Shown piece by piece: positions 17,938 to 27,216 of a stretch of DNA of 64,000 nucleotides. Under the pieces are notes generated by a model, which made no database searches, was not told the origin of the DNA, and saw only the letters and a list, made by a program, of their open reading frames with translations. Both the position numbers and the translations under genes were made by a program. Source of the stretch: Verrucomicrobiota bacterium (GTDB lineage: Bacteria > Verrucomicrobiota > Verrucomicrobiia > Limisphaerales > UBA11320); contig JACQFQ010000061.1 in assembly GCA_016199985.1 (NCBI GenBank), positions 93,008-157,007 of the forward strand, written 5' to 3'. Position 1 is the first letter of the stretch; every line of letters begins with the position of its first letter.

Positions 17938-19155
17938 ATGATCTTTTTTGTCACCCTGCGCATCGCCCTGAGAGCCCTGAAGCGAAACCTGCTGCGCACC
18001 CTCCTGACCATGCTCGGCATCATCATCGGCGTTGCCGCGGTGATCGCGATGGTCAGCATCGGCAACGGCGCGAAGGCGATGGTGGAGGCCCAGATCGCCA
18101 GCCTCGGGCAGAACGTGATCATGGTCTTCTCAGGAAACTTCTCCCGTGGCGGCGTCGGGATGGGCTTCGGCAGCATGAGCTCCCTGACCGCGGACGACTA
18201 CGCGGGACTCCAGAAGGAGGTGCCCGAAGTCAGCGCGGTCAGCCCCGAGGTTCGAACCGGCGCCCAGGTGACTTTCGGAAACCAGAACCTCAGCACCTCG
18301 ATCCTGGGCGTCAGCGTCGACTACATCGAGATCCGGTCCTGGCCGCTCGCGGGCGGCGCCAATTTCACCGACCAGGATGTTCGCAACGCGAACAAAGTGG
18401 CGTTGATCGGCAGCACAACGGCCAAGACATTGTTCGGCGACGGCGATCCGGTGGGGCAGATCATCCGGATCAAGAATGTTCCTTTCGCGGTCGTCGGGCT
18501 GCTGGGAACGAAGGGGATATCGATGATGGGCAGCGACCAGGACGATGTGCTGATCATCCCTTACACGAGCGCGATGCGCCGGCTGGCCGGCGTGACGAGC
18601 TTCCGCAGCTTCACGATTCAGGCCCGCGGACCTCAAACCATGGCGGCCGCGCAGGAGCAGATCCGCGACCTGCTCCGGCAAAAGCATCGATTGCCCCCGG
18701 CCCGCGACGACGATTTCACGGTTCGCACCCAGCAGGAGATTTCCGACACCGCCACCTCGACGTCCAATGTCATGAAGTGGCTCCTGCTTTCGGTGGCCTG
18801 CGTCTCGCTGCTGGTGGGAGGCATCGGGGTGATGAACATCATGTTGGTGAGCGTGACGGAGAGGACGCGCGAGATCGGCATCCGCATGGCGGTGGGCGCC
18901 AAGGGGCGCGATGTCCTGGTTCAGTTTCTCATCGAGTCGATCGTGCTGAGCCTCATTGGCGGACTGCTCGGGATCATTCTCGGAGTTGTGAGCTCGAAGG
19001 TCGTCTCCGGGCTGATGAACTGGCCGACGTTGATCTCGCCCGAGTGGATTTTCATCGCCTTCGGCGTGAGCGCGCTCGTCGGGATCGGGTTCGGCTACTA
19101 TCCGGCCCATAAAGCCGCCCAACTCGACCCGATCGAATCGCTCCGATACGAGTGA
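17938..19155 (+). CDS. ABC transporter permease (MacB_PCD + FtsX)
   Basis: [94 protein letters not shown]. Confidence 0.94.
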   Translation: MIFFVTLRIALRALKRNLLRTLLTMLGIIIGVAAVIAMVSIGNGAKAMVEAQIASLGQNVIMVFSGNFSRGGVGMGFGSMSSLTADDYAGLQKEVPEVSAVSPEVRTGAQVTFGNQNLSTSILGVSVDYIEIRSWPLAGGANFTDQDVRNANKVALIGSTTAKTLFGDGDPVGQIIRIKNVPFAVVGLLGTKGISMMGSDQDDVLIIPYTSAMRRLAGVTSFRSFTIQARGPQTMAAAQEQIRDLLRQKHRLPPARDDDFTVRTQQEISDTATSTSNVMKWLLLSVACVSLLVGGIGVMNIMLVSVTERTREIGIRMAVGAKGRDVLVQFLIESIVLSLIGGLLGIILGVVSSKVVSGLMNWPTLISPEWIFIAFGVSALVGIGFGYYPAHKAAQLDPIESLRYE

Positions 19156-19161
19156 GCCCCC

Positions 19162-19911
19162 TCAACCCTGGGTGAGAAGCCGCAGCGCCGCGACGAGCGC
19201 GAACCCCAGGACGAGGGTGTCGAACCACTTCTGCGGAATTCGCGGGATGACCCAGCGTCCGAGGAACAGTCCCGCCACGATGCAAGGAATCAACACCGCA
19301 TTGAACATCAGGCTGTCGCGTCCGATGAATCCCAGCTGCGCGCTGAACGGGACCTTCAGGACGTTGATGATGAGGAAAAACCACGCGCTCGTTCCCACGA
19401 ACTCCGCCTTCGGCATCTCCACCGCGAGCAGGTAGAGCCCCATCACCGGCCCGGCGGCGTTGGCGAGCATCGTCGTGACTCCCGCCGTCAGTCCCATGCC
19501 TGAAGCGAATCCGAGGGTATGCGGGAGCCGGGCGAAGAGCAGCGGCTTCCAGGTGCGGAAGAGCTGGAGCAGCGCGAGCAGCAGCACCGTGCCGCCGATG
19601 ACCGGGCCGAAGGTCACCCGGGGCAGGGCGCCGAGAATCCACCATCCGATGACCACGCCGACGAGCGCTGGAGGCAGGGTGCGGAAGACATGGGACCATT
19701 GGGCATGGCGCCGAAACAGGAGCACCGCGCCGATGTCGCCGCTGATGAGCATGGGGAGAACAACGCCAGTCGAGACAGGCCCGGGGAACAGCTGCGCGAA
19801 GACGAGAACATGCAGGAGGCTGATGCCCGGGAGCCCGCTCTTGGAAACGCCGATCCCCACCGCGGCCACCGCGGCGGCCATCCATTCCCATGGGGAGAAG
19901 TGAGGGAGCAT
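19162..19911 (-). CDS. sulfite exporter TauE/SafE family protein
   Basis: Multi-pass; GIGVSKSGLPGISLLHVLVFAQLFPG, FASGMGLTAGVTTMLANAAGPVMGLYLLAVEMPKAEFVGTSAWFFLIIN. Confidence 0.85.
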   Translation of the reverse strand: MLPHFSPWEWMAAAVAAVGIGVSKSGLPGISLLHVLVFAQLFPGPVSTGVVLPMLISGDIGAVLLFRRHAQWSHVFRTLPPALVGVVIGWWILGALPRVTFGPVIGGTVLLLALLQLFRTWKPLLFARLPHTLGFASGMGLTAGVTTMLANAAGPVMGLYLLAVEMPKAEFVGTSAWFFLIINVLKVPFSAQLGFIGRDSLMFNAVLIPCIVAGLFLGRWVIPRIPQKWFDTLVLGFALVAALRLLTQG

Positions 19912-19995
19912 GCGCGTGGGCTCAACGGCGTGGGGCCGTCCCGATGATCCGGGTTCGCCGCGCGGGGGCGGCTGGCCGAGGCTGCTTCCTGGAAC

Positions 19996-21537
19996 TCATT
20001 CCCACTCGATGGTTCCGGGAGGCTTGCTGGTGATGTCGAACACCACCCGGTTGACCCCTTTCACCTCGTTCGTGATCCGGGTGCTCAGGTTTTCGAGAAT
20101 CTCATAGGGCAGGCGCACCCAATCGGCGGTCATGCCATCCTGCGATTCCACCGCGCGGAGGGCGATGGCCTCGTCGTAGGTGCGCTCGTCGCCCATGACT
20201 CCCACGCTGCGAACCGGGAGCAGCACGGCGAAGCTCTGCCAGATCTTGTAATACCAGCCTGTGCGCTTCATCTCCTCCACGATGATCGAGTCGGCCTTTC
20301 GCAGGATCTCGCAGCGCTCTTGCGTCACCTCGCCCAGCACGCGCACCGCCAGGCCGGGGCCTGGGAAGGGCTGGCGATAAACGATCTCCTCGGGTAGGCC
20401 GAGCTCGAGCCCGAGCTGGCGCACCTCGTCCTTGAACAGGCATCGCAGCGGCTCGACGAGCTTGAACCGCATCTTCTTCGGCAGCCCGCCGACATTGTGA
20501 TGGCTCTTGATCAGCGCGGCGGGATTCCCGGCGATCGGGACCGACTCGATCACGTCGGGGTAGAGGGTTCCTTGGGCGAGAAGCTTCGCGCTTCCAGCGC
20601 GTCGCGTCGCGGCCTGGAACACTTCGATGAACGTTCTGCCGATGATCTTGCGCTTGCTCTCCGGCTCCGTGACTCCCTTGAGGCGCGAGAGGAAGAGCTT
20701 CGACGCGTTCTCATATTGCAGGCGGATCCTGAAGTTGCGGCCGAACACCTGTTGCACCACGTCTTCCTCGCGCGCGCGGAGCAATCCGTTGTTCACGAAG
20801 ATGCAGGTCAGCTGGTCGCCGATCGCCTTGTGCAGCAGAGCGGCGGCAACGCTGGAGTCCACGCCTCCGCTCAGCCCGAGGATCACGCGCTCCGAACCGA
20901 CCTGACGCCGGATTTCGTCGACGGCCTGGTCAACGTAGTTACGCATCGTCCACTCCTTGCCGCATTCGCAGATCTCATGAACGAAGTTCGCCAGCAGCTC
21001 GCGTCCCCGCGGCGTGTGGGCGACCTCCGGATGGAACTGAAGCCCGTAGCACTTGCGCTCGCGGTTCTCGATCGCCGCGTAGTCGGAGTTCTCGGTGGTG
21101 GCTATGGCGACAAATCCCTTCGGGAGCCGGGTGAGCTTGTCCGCGTGGGAATTCCAGACCTGCATCGATCCTGGCAGCTTCCGGAACAGCTCGCAGCTGG
21201 GATCCTGGAGGGTGAGCGTGCCTTTCCCATACTCCCGCTTCAGGCCTTTCTCGACCTTCCCGCCGAGGAACTGGGCGAGCAGCTGCACTCCGTAGCAAAT
21301 CCCGAGGATGGGGATGCCGAGGGCGAAAACCCCTTTGTCGGGCAGCGGCGCCTTGGGGGCGTAGACGCTGGAGGGGCTGCCGGACAGAATGATCCCCTTC
21401 GGCTTGAGTCTCGCGATCTCTCGGGCTGGTGTGTTGTAGGGGAGGATCACGGAGTAGACGTGACACTCCCGAATGCGGCGCGCGATGACTTGGGTGTACT
21501 GCGAACCGAAGTCGAGGATGACGATGTGCTCGTTCAT
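19996..21537 (-). CDS. guaA: GMP synthase (glutamine-hydrolysing)
   Basis: [64 protein letters not shown]-terminal [26 protein letters not shown]. Confidence 0.97.
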   Translation of the reverse strand: MNEHIVILDFGSQYTQVIARRIRECHVYSVILPYNTPAREIARLKPKGIILSGSPSSVYAPKAPLPDKGVFALGIPILGICYGVQLLAQFLGGKVEKGLKREYGKGTLTLQDPSCELFRKLPGSMQVWNSHADKLTRLPKGFVAIATTENSDYAAIENRERKCYGLQFHPEVAHTPRGRELLANFVHEICECGKEWTMRNYVDQAVDEIRRQVGSERVILGLSGGVDSSVAAALLHKAIGDQLTCIFVNNGLLRAREEDVVQQVFGRNFRIRLQYENASKLFLSRLKGVTEPESKRKIIGRTFIEVFQAATRRAGSAKLLAQGTLYPDVIESVPIAGNPAALIKSHHNVGGLPKKMRFKLVEPLRCLFKDEVRQLGLELGLPEEIVYRQPFPGPGLAVRVLGEVTQERCEILRKADSIIVEEMKRTGWYYKIWQSFAVLLPVRSVGVMGDERTYDEAIALRAVESQDGMTADWVRLPYEILENLSTRITNEVKGVNRVVFDITSKPPGTIEWE

Positions 21538-21672
21538 TGAATGGTGTTTCGAAAAATCGAAGGGTTAGCGTTTGCCACCGTTCGGAAACTTTGACCAGAG
21601 AAATCATGTCGGCCCGCCCGGCCTCCGGAACGATATCGACAGATCCCAAAATGGATTCCACGATCGGGACTT

Positions 21673-22869
21673 ATGCCCTTCCTGAATCCCGATGACACGT
21701 GGCCGCTCATGGCTCTCATGGTGGCGGGCACGACCCTCTCGATCTGGATGGAGCAGCGCTTCCGCTGGGCGGCCAAGCTCAGCGCCCCGGTGATCGCCTT
21801 GCTCGTGGCGATGGCGCTCACCAACGCGCGTGTCATGCCGATGGAGTCCCCGGCCTACGACTTCGTGGGCAAGTGGCTGGTCCCGCTCGCCCTGCCTCTC
21901 CTGCTTTTCCGCGCCAACTTCATGGACATCGCCCGTCGCACTGGGAAGATGATGATCGCGTTTCACATCAGCTCCCTGGGGACCATGCTGGGGGCGGTCC
22001 TTGCCTTCTGGCTCCTGCGGCACGCCGTTCCCGAGCCCGCGAAGGCCGCGGGAATCATGACCGGGAGCTATATAGGGGGCATGATCAATTTCATGGCGAT
22101 CTCCGAAAGCACGCGCGCCGCGGGGTCCATGACGTCCTCCCTCATCGTGGCGGACAACCTCGTCATGGCCGCGCTGTTCCTCGCCCTGCTCTGGATCGCG
22201 GGATCTCCCTTCTTTCTCCGCCACTTCGCGCACGAAAAGGAGTCTGATGCCGCGGGAGCGCAGAACAAGGCCGCGGCTCATTGGGATCGGAAGGGCATCG
22301 CGCTCCTCGACATCGGGAAGTCCCTCGCCGTGGCGAGCGCGGTCGTCGCGGCGGCGATGTTGTTGAAAAAGAGCCTCGATGTCTCCTGCGCGGCGCAGCC
22401 CGCCGACTCCCGGTGGCTGGCGATGGGGAAGGTCCTGGCGACGAATCATTATGTTCTTATCACCGCCCTGTCCTTGGCGGTGTCGACGGTGTTCGCCCGG
22501 CCTCTCGCCGCCGTGAACGGGCCGGAGGAGTTGGGGAGCTTCATTCTCTACCTCTTCCTGTTCACGATCGGGCTGCCCGCCGACCTGATGGCCGTGCTTT
22601 TCAAGAGCCCTGTCCTTTTCGCTTTCTGCGGCATCATCGCTTTCACGAACCTGTTCTTCACCCTCGTCCTTGGAAAAATCTTCCGCCTGAAGCTCGAGGA
22701 CCTGCTTCTGAGCGTGAACGCCACCGTGGGAGGGCCTCCCACCGCCGCCGCGATGGCAATCTCAAAGGGATGGGCGAATTTTGTCCTCCCGGGGATTCTT
22801 GTGGGAATCTGGGGCTACATCATCGGAACGCCCCTCGGATTGTTCATCACCTCCTGGCTCTCCCCATGA
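21673..22869 (+). CDS. DUF819 family membrane protein
   Basis: Multi-pass; ARVMPMESPAYDFVGKWLVPLALPLLLFRANFMDIARRTGKMMIAFHISSLGTMLG; GGPPTAAAMAISKGW. Confidence 0.85.
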   Translation: MPFLNPDDTWPLMALMVAGTTLSIWMEQRFRWAAKLSAPVIALLVAMALTNARVMPMESPAYDFVGKWLVPLALPLLLFRANFMDIARRTGKMMIAFHISSLGTMLGAVLAFWLLRHAVPEPAKAAGIMTGSYIGGMINFMAISESTRAAGSMTSSLIVADNLVMAALFLALLWIAGSPFFLRHFAHEKESDAAGAQNKAAAHWDRKGIALLDIGKSLAVASAVVAAAMLLKKSLDVSCAAQPADSRWLAMGKVLATNHYVLITALSLAVSTVFARPLAAVNGPEELGSFILYLFLFTIGLPADLMAVLFKSPVLFAFCGIIAFTNLFFTLVLGKIFRLKLEDLLLSVNATVGGPPTAAAMAISKGWANFVLPGILVGIWGYIIGTPLGLFITSWLSP

Positions 22870-24011
22870 GCGCGGCCCGCTCTTCGAATCCTTGCTTGAT
22901 GGAGTCCGCGCCGGGACCGGAGATTGTCGTCGATGGCGTTCGATATCTGTACTTCGGCGGCACGAGCTACCTCGGGTTGCATGCTCATCCCGGTGTCATC
23001 GAGGCGGGGTGCGATGCGCTGAGGCGCTTTGGCGTCCACTCCGCGACTTCGCGTCAGGGGTTTGGGAACACTCCTTTGTTGATGGATGTGGAGCGGAGCG
23101 CCGCGGCTTTTTTTGGAATGGAGTCCGCGTTCTATTTTTCCTCCGGCTACGCGGCGAACCACATCGCGGTGCAGGCCCTGGCGTCCGGGGCGGATAAAGT
23201 GTTCGTGGACGCGGAGGCCCATTACTGCGTCCAGGAGGCGGCTTGCCTGGCGCGGAAACCGGTCCTGACTTTCAAGCACCGCGATGCGGCCGACCTTCGC
23301 GCGATGCTGACAAAAGGAGAGCGGGCCCTGGTGCTCTCGGATGGGGTGACTCCCGCCAACGGCCATATCGCCCCGGTTCGGGATTACATCGATGTGCTCC
23401 GCGATTTTTCTCCTTCAACCCTGCATCTCGACGACGCGCATGGCGTGGGGGTTCTGGGTCCGTACGGTCGCGGGGTCTTCGAAGAGTGCGGGCTGTGGGA
23501 GCACGTGAATGGAGGGCCGCCTTTCCAGAACGTCGCCCTGAGCGTGTGCGCCACGCTGGCCAAAGCGCTCGGAGGTTTTGGAGGGATCATACCGGGGGCC
23601 GCCGAGTTCGTGGAGAGAACCCGCCGACATTCGCATTACTTTGATGGGGCCAGCGCCCCAGCCTCTCCGGTGGCGGGCTGCTCGCTCGAAGCGCTTGCCA
23701 TCTGCCGACGGGAACCGGAGCGTCGCGATCGGCTGCGACGGAATGTTCAGCGGCTTCGCGCCGGATTGCGCGCTCTCGGCGCGCCCGCGACCGACGAGCC
23801 CACGCCCAATGTCGGCGTCGTCCTCGGAGACGCCGGTTCCATGCGCCGGGCGCATGAGGAGCTGCGGGCTCGAGGGATTCTTGCGCCCTACGTTCCCAGC
23901 TACTCCGGGACCGGACCCGAGGGCTTGATTCGCATCGCGGTCTGCAGCGAGCACTCTTTTGAAATGATTGACCGTCTCCTCGCTGCCCTGCGAGAGATCC
24001 TGCATCCATGA
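22866..24011 (+). CDS. BioF-like PLP-dependent acyl-CoA ligase/aminotransferase
   Basis: YLYFGGTSYLGLHAHPGVIEAGCDALRRFGVHSATSRQGFGNTPLLMDVERSAAAFFG; LHLDDAHGVGVLGPYGRGVFE; LAKALGGFGGIIPG. ATGA overlap with DUF819. Confidence 0.8.
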   Translation: MSAARSSNPCLMESAPGPEIVVDGVRYLYFGGTSYLGLHAHPGVIEAGCDALRRFGVHSATSRQGFGNTPLLMDVERSAAAFFGMESAFYFSSGYAANHIAVQALASGADKVFVDAEAHYCVQEAACLARKPVLTFKHRDAADLRAMLTKGERALVLSDGVTPANGHIAPVRDYIDVLRDFSPSTLHLDDAHGVGVLGPYGRGVFEECGLWEHVNGGPPFQNVALSVCATLAKALGGFGGIIPGAAEFVERTRRHSHYFDGASAPASPVAGCSLEALAICRREPERRDRLRRNVQRLRAGLRALGAPATDEPTPNVGVVLGDAGSMRRAHEELRARGILAPYVPSYSGTGPEGLIRIAVCSEHSFEMIDRLLAALREILHP

Positions 24012-25672
24012 AACCTCCAAACGTCCTCGCCCTCCTTGCCCTCTTCGCATTCCTCCATTCCCCATCCCCGACCATGAGCGCCGATATCAACTACTCCTCA
24101 GCGATCAACGCTCTCGAGGGCGCTGTTCAGAACGAGCTCAAGGATTTCGGGATCGGCGGCATCGCCGTCGCGCTGACCGACGGCAAGCGCCTCGTCCACG
24201 CCGCGGGCTATGGCCAGGCGAGCCGAGACAGCGTCTTTCGCGCGGGGTCGATTTCGAAATTGTTCAACGCGGTGGCTGTGATGCAGCAGGTCGAGGCGGG
24301 GAAGCTCAGCCTGGACGCGCCCTTCGGCTCCCTGCCTGGGGCCGTCGAGCCGGCCAACCCTTATCCCGACTCACCGGGTTTTACTTTGAGGCATTTGCTG
24401 TGTCATCGCTCGGGGATTCAACGCGAAGCGCCTGTCGGCGGATATCTGGACCTCACCCAACCGACTCTCGCCGCGACCTGCGACAGCGTCCGCGGATGCG
24501 TGCTGGTGACGCCCCCGAACGCGAAGACGCGGTACTCCAACATTGGTCCCTCATTGGCCGGACGCGTGGTGGAATCGGTCACCGGGTCAACCTTTCAGGA
24601 ATACCAACGGCGCCGCTTGTTTGCTGCCCTGGGCATGACTCACAGCGCGTGGCGGCTTCAGGATCTTTCCGGGGTGGCCGTGATCCCGTCGGGGTTGCGG
24701 GTCGCCGACGGAAAGGGTGGTTTCAGCCATCAACGGACGCCTGTTTTTGATCTGGGGACGATCCCCGCGGGGAACTTATACACCACCGCGCCGGATCTGG
24801 CGCAGTTCATCTTCATGTTGGACGCCAAGGGAGCGGGACAGCGCGGTTCTGTGCTGAGCGAGGCGTCGCTCGCGGAGATGACGCGTCCGCAGCTCGATCC
24901 CGAGGGCGCGTTTGGGCTGGGATTCGCTCTTGGGAAATTCAGGAGCCACAAAACCATAGGCCACAATGGCGCCGTGTACGGCCATTCCACCGCGCTGCTG
25001 TATCTCCCCGACGCACGGATCGGCGTCGTCGTTTTGGCCAACGAGGATATCGTGGGCGCCCGTGTCGGCAGGCTGGCCAACACGGCTTTGGCGCTGCTGC
25101 TCGAGACCCAAGGGGGCGAACGGCCGGCGTCCCCCGCGGCGGACGTGGATATCCCGCGCGAGGCTCCGACCGAGTTCGCGGGCGCCTACGAATCACAGAG
25201 CTTCTGGGCCGAGTTTCACGTCCGCCAGGGAAAGCTGGAAGGGAACTATGCCAGTCAGCCCTGCGTCCTCGCGCGAGTGGGCAAGGACGCGTTCCGGCTC
25301 AACAGCCGGATCCATGACGACGTCGCGATGACGTTCGTCCGGGGGGAATCCGGCGCGATCACAGGATGCACTGTCGGGATTCAAAAGTTTAAGCGAGTTC
25401 CAGAGTCTCGGGACGGGATTCCTGAGGCCTGGAAGCCGCTGCGGGGCAGCTATGGACCCAAGGTCATACCTATAGTTGTGCATGAAAAGTTCGGGCATCT
25501 GTACGTCACCACCGAGAACATGGTCGACTACCGGTTGCGGCCGGTGAATCGAAACGTGTTCTTGATGCCTCCGGGGATGTATGAGGACGAGCAGATCGTC
25601 TTTCTGACAGATGGGCGCGGACGCGTCCCCTCAGTGAACTTTGCCAACATGATCCTGCCGCGTCTGAGGTAG
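24008..25672 (+). CDS. serine hydrolase (class C beta-lactamase / penicillin-binding-like fold)
   Basis: VFRAGSISKLFNAVAVMQQVEAGKLSLDAP (SxxK), YSNIGPSLAGRVVESVTG (YxN), HNGAVYGHSTALLYLP (HxG). ATGA overlap with the upstream gene. Confidence 0.88.
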   Translation: MKPPNVLALLALFAFLHSPSPTMSADINYSSAINALEGAVQNELKDFGIGGIAVALTDGKRLVHAAGYGQASRDSVFRAGSISKLFNAVAVMQQVEAGKLSLDAPFGSLPGAVEPANPYPDSPGFTLRHLLCHRSGIQREAPVGGYLDLTQPTLAATCDSVRGCVLVTPPNAKTRYSNIGPSLAGRVVESVTGSTFQEYQRRRLFAALGMTHSAWRLQDLSGVAVIPSGLRVADGKGGFSHQRTPVFDLGTIPAGNLYTTAPDLAQFIFMLDAKGAGQRGSVLSEASLAEMTRPQLDPEGAFGLGFALGKFRSHKTIGHNGAVYGHSTALLYLPDARIGVVVLANEDIVGARVGRLANTALALLLETQGGERPASPAADVDIPREAPTEFAGAYESQSFWAEFHVRQGKLEGNYASQPCVLARVGKDAFRLNSRIHDDVAMTFVRGESGAITGCTVGIQKFKRVPESRDGIPEAWKPLRGSYGPKVIPIVVHEKFGHLYVTTENMVDYRLRPVNRNVFLMPPGMYEDEQIVFLTDGRGRVPSVNFANMILPRLR

Positions 25673-25805
25673 CCAGGGGCGCTTGCGAAGAAGGTGGATG
25701 GATCCGCGGTTCTGGTGGCGGAGCAATCGGGCTTGGGCTCCGCAGGGAGATCTAAAGGGCTTTGAAAGAGCGCGCGCCTGAACTTCGAAGGTTCGGTGGG
25801 CCCTC

Positions 25806-27095
25806 TCAATCGCCGCCATCGGGCCCGGGATCGACCACGCTCGCGCGAGGGATCACTTTGAAGAATCGTTGGAGCCCTGAGGGAGGCATGCGGAGCCGGG
25901 CGGGGCTTGTGTCCAGATGGTCGAGGAAGAGATAGGGGCCGTCCAGATTCTCCGATTGCAGCAGGGCGCCGTTGCCAGCCCAGGAAACCACCAAGTCGCC
26001 TGGGTCGAAACGGTTGAGGCGCTCGATGCGCGCGTTCAGCAGAGCCACTCGATCCGTGGGCACGAAGAGGAGATAGTCGCCCAGTCCGGCGCCGCATTCG
26101 AAGCGCAATGAGGTTTCCCCTCCCAGAGGCAGGATCGTGCTCTCCCGTCCGGCCGGGTCTATCAGCGGGATCAGCGCACTGACACCCCACCCCGCAGTGC
26201 TGGTTCCGGTGAATGTCCCGAGCAGCCGCCCAGGGCTGTCGCCGCTCGAGGGCGTCGGGGAGAGAAACAATCTGCCTCCAACAACACCGTCTCCCAGCGA
26301 TCCGCTGCTCAGGGCCGCGTAGACATCGTAATAGTTTGTCGGAAAGTTTCGTGTGTATTGGAACCAGTCGCCAGCGCCGGCGGCGAGGAGGAAGCTGCCA
26401 TCGGCCAGGAATCCGCTCCGCTCGCGATTTCGAGTCGGAAGCAGGGAAACATTCGGCTTTTCCCCATCCCGGTAGTTGTCGGTGAGGTCATCGCCCGCCT
26501 CGTGCGCCAGGTAATCGGTTCCCGACGAGCCTGACAGCCCTTTGTAGGCCAGTCCCATGTAGGGCATGACGCTCGCCTCGGGCTTCGATTTCCCTTTCGA
26601 GTAGTTGAAGTCTTCCAACTCGATGATGAAGTCTCCAGCCCCTCGCGCGTCGGTGTCGAAGTAGGCCTGGAAGAAGTATCGCTGCGGCGGTTGGGAGTCG
26701 TCTTGGAATTGGATCGCGTAGTGGTGGCGGGAGGATCGGCCCAGGGACAAGGGGCATGTCAGTCGCATGCCGAGGGAGATCGTCTTGAGCGTGGCCTTCG
26801 ATGTTTGATCGGTTCCATCCACAGAGAGAGTAAAGCTGCTCGTCACCAGGCTGATGTCGGGATCGAAGAAGCTGACGGTCAGCGGAAGATTCGAGCTGTG
26901 AACGGATCCGTCCTCATGCGTGGTCTTGACGCTACCCGGGAACGGCGTCGCTTCGATGTATCCGTGAGCGTCCAGGTTCCCGCTCAACGCCGCGAGCCCG
27001 CCGGCGAGCAAAGCCGCCCACCCCAGGATCGCCAGCGTCGGTCCTTGCGAACTCCGGGCGTGGCGGAAGGGAAAGGGGAGGGGGTGTGGCTTCAT
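25806..27095 (-). CDS. secreted protein of unknown function, possible beta-sandwich modules
   Basis: Start at MKPHPLPF (27095) with a signal-like hydrophobic stretch AILGWAALLAGGLAALSG; IELEDFNYSKGKSKP...YRDGEKPNVSLLPTRN; GDWFQYTRNFPTNYYDVYAALSSG (CBM6-like wording). Confidence 0.5.
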   Translation of the reverse strand: MKPHPLPFPFRHARSSQGPTLAILGWAALLAGGLAALSGNLDAHGYIEATPFPGSVKTTHEDGSVHSSNLPLTVSFFDPDISLVTSSFTLSVDGTDQTSKATLKTISLGMRLTCPLSLGRSSRHHYAIQFQDDSQPPQRYFFQAYFDTDARGAGDFIIELEDFNYSKGKSKPEASVMPYMGLAYKGLSGSSGTDYLAHEAGDDLTDNYRDGEKPNVSLLPTRNRERSGFLADGSFLLAAGAGDWFQYTRNFPTNYYDVYAALSSGSLGDGVVGGRLFLSPTPSSGDSPGRLLGTFTGTSTAGWGVSALIPLIDPAGRESTILPLGGETSLRFECGAGLGDYLLFVPTDRVALLNARIERLNRFDPGDLVVSWAGNGALLQSENLDGPYLFLDHLDTSPARLRMPPSGLQRFFKVIPRASVVDPGPDGGD

Positions 27096-27216
27096 GAGAT
27101 TACTCCGGTCGATACATAATACGTCACTCCTCCCAGTAAACCCCAGCCGCCACACTTCTGCAACCGCCGAGCCCGCCAAAATGACGGGTCGCCGGCGGGA
27201 CGTCGACCTTTGTGCC

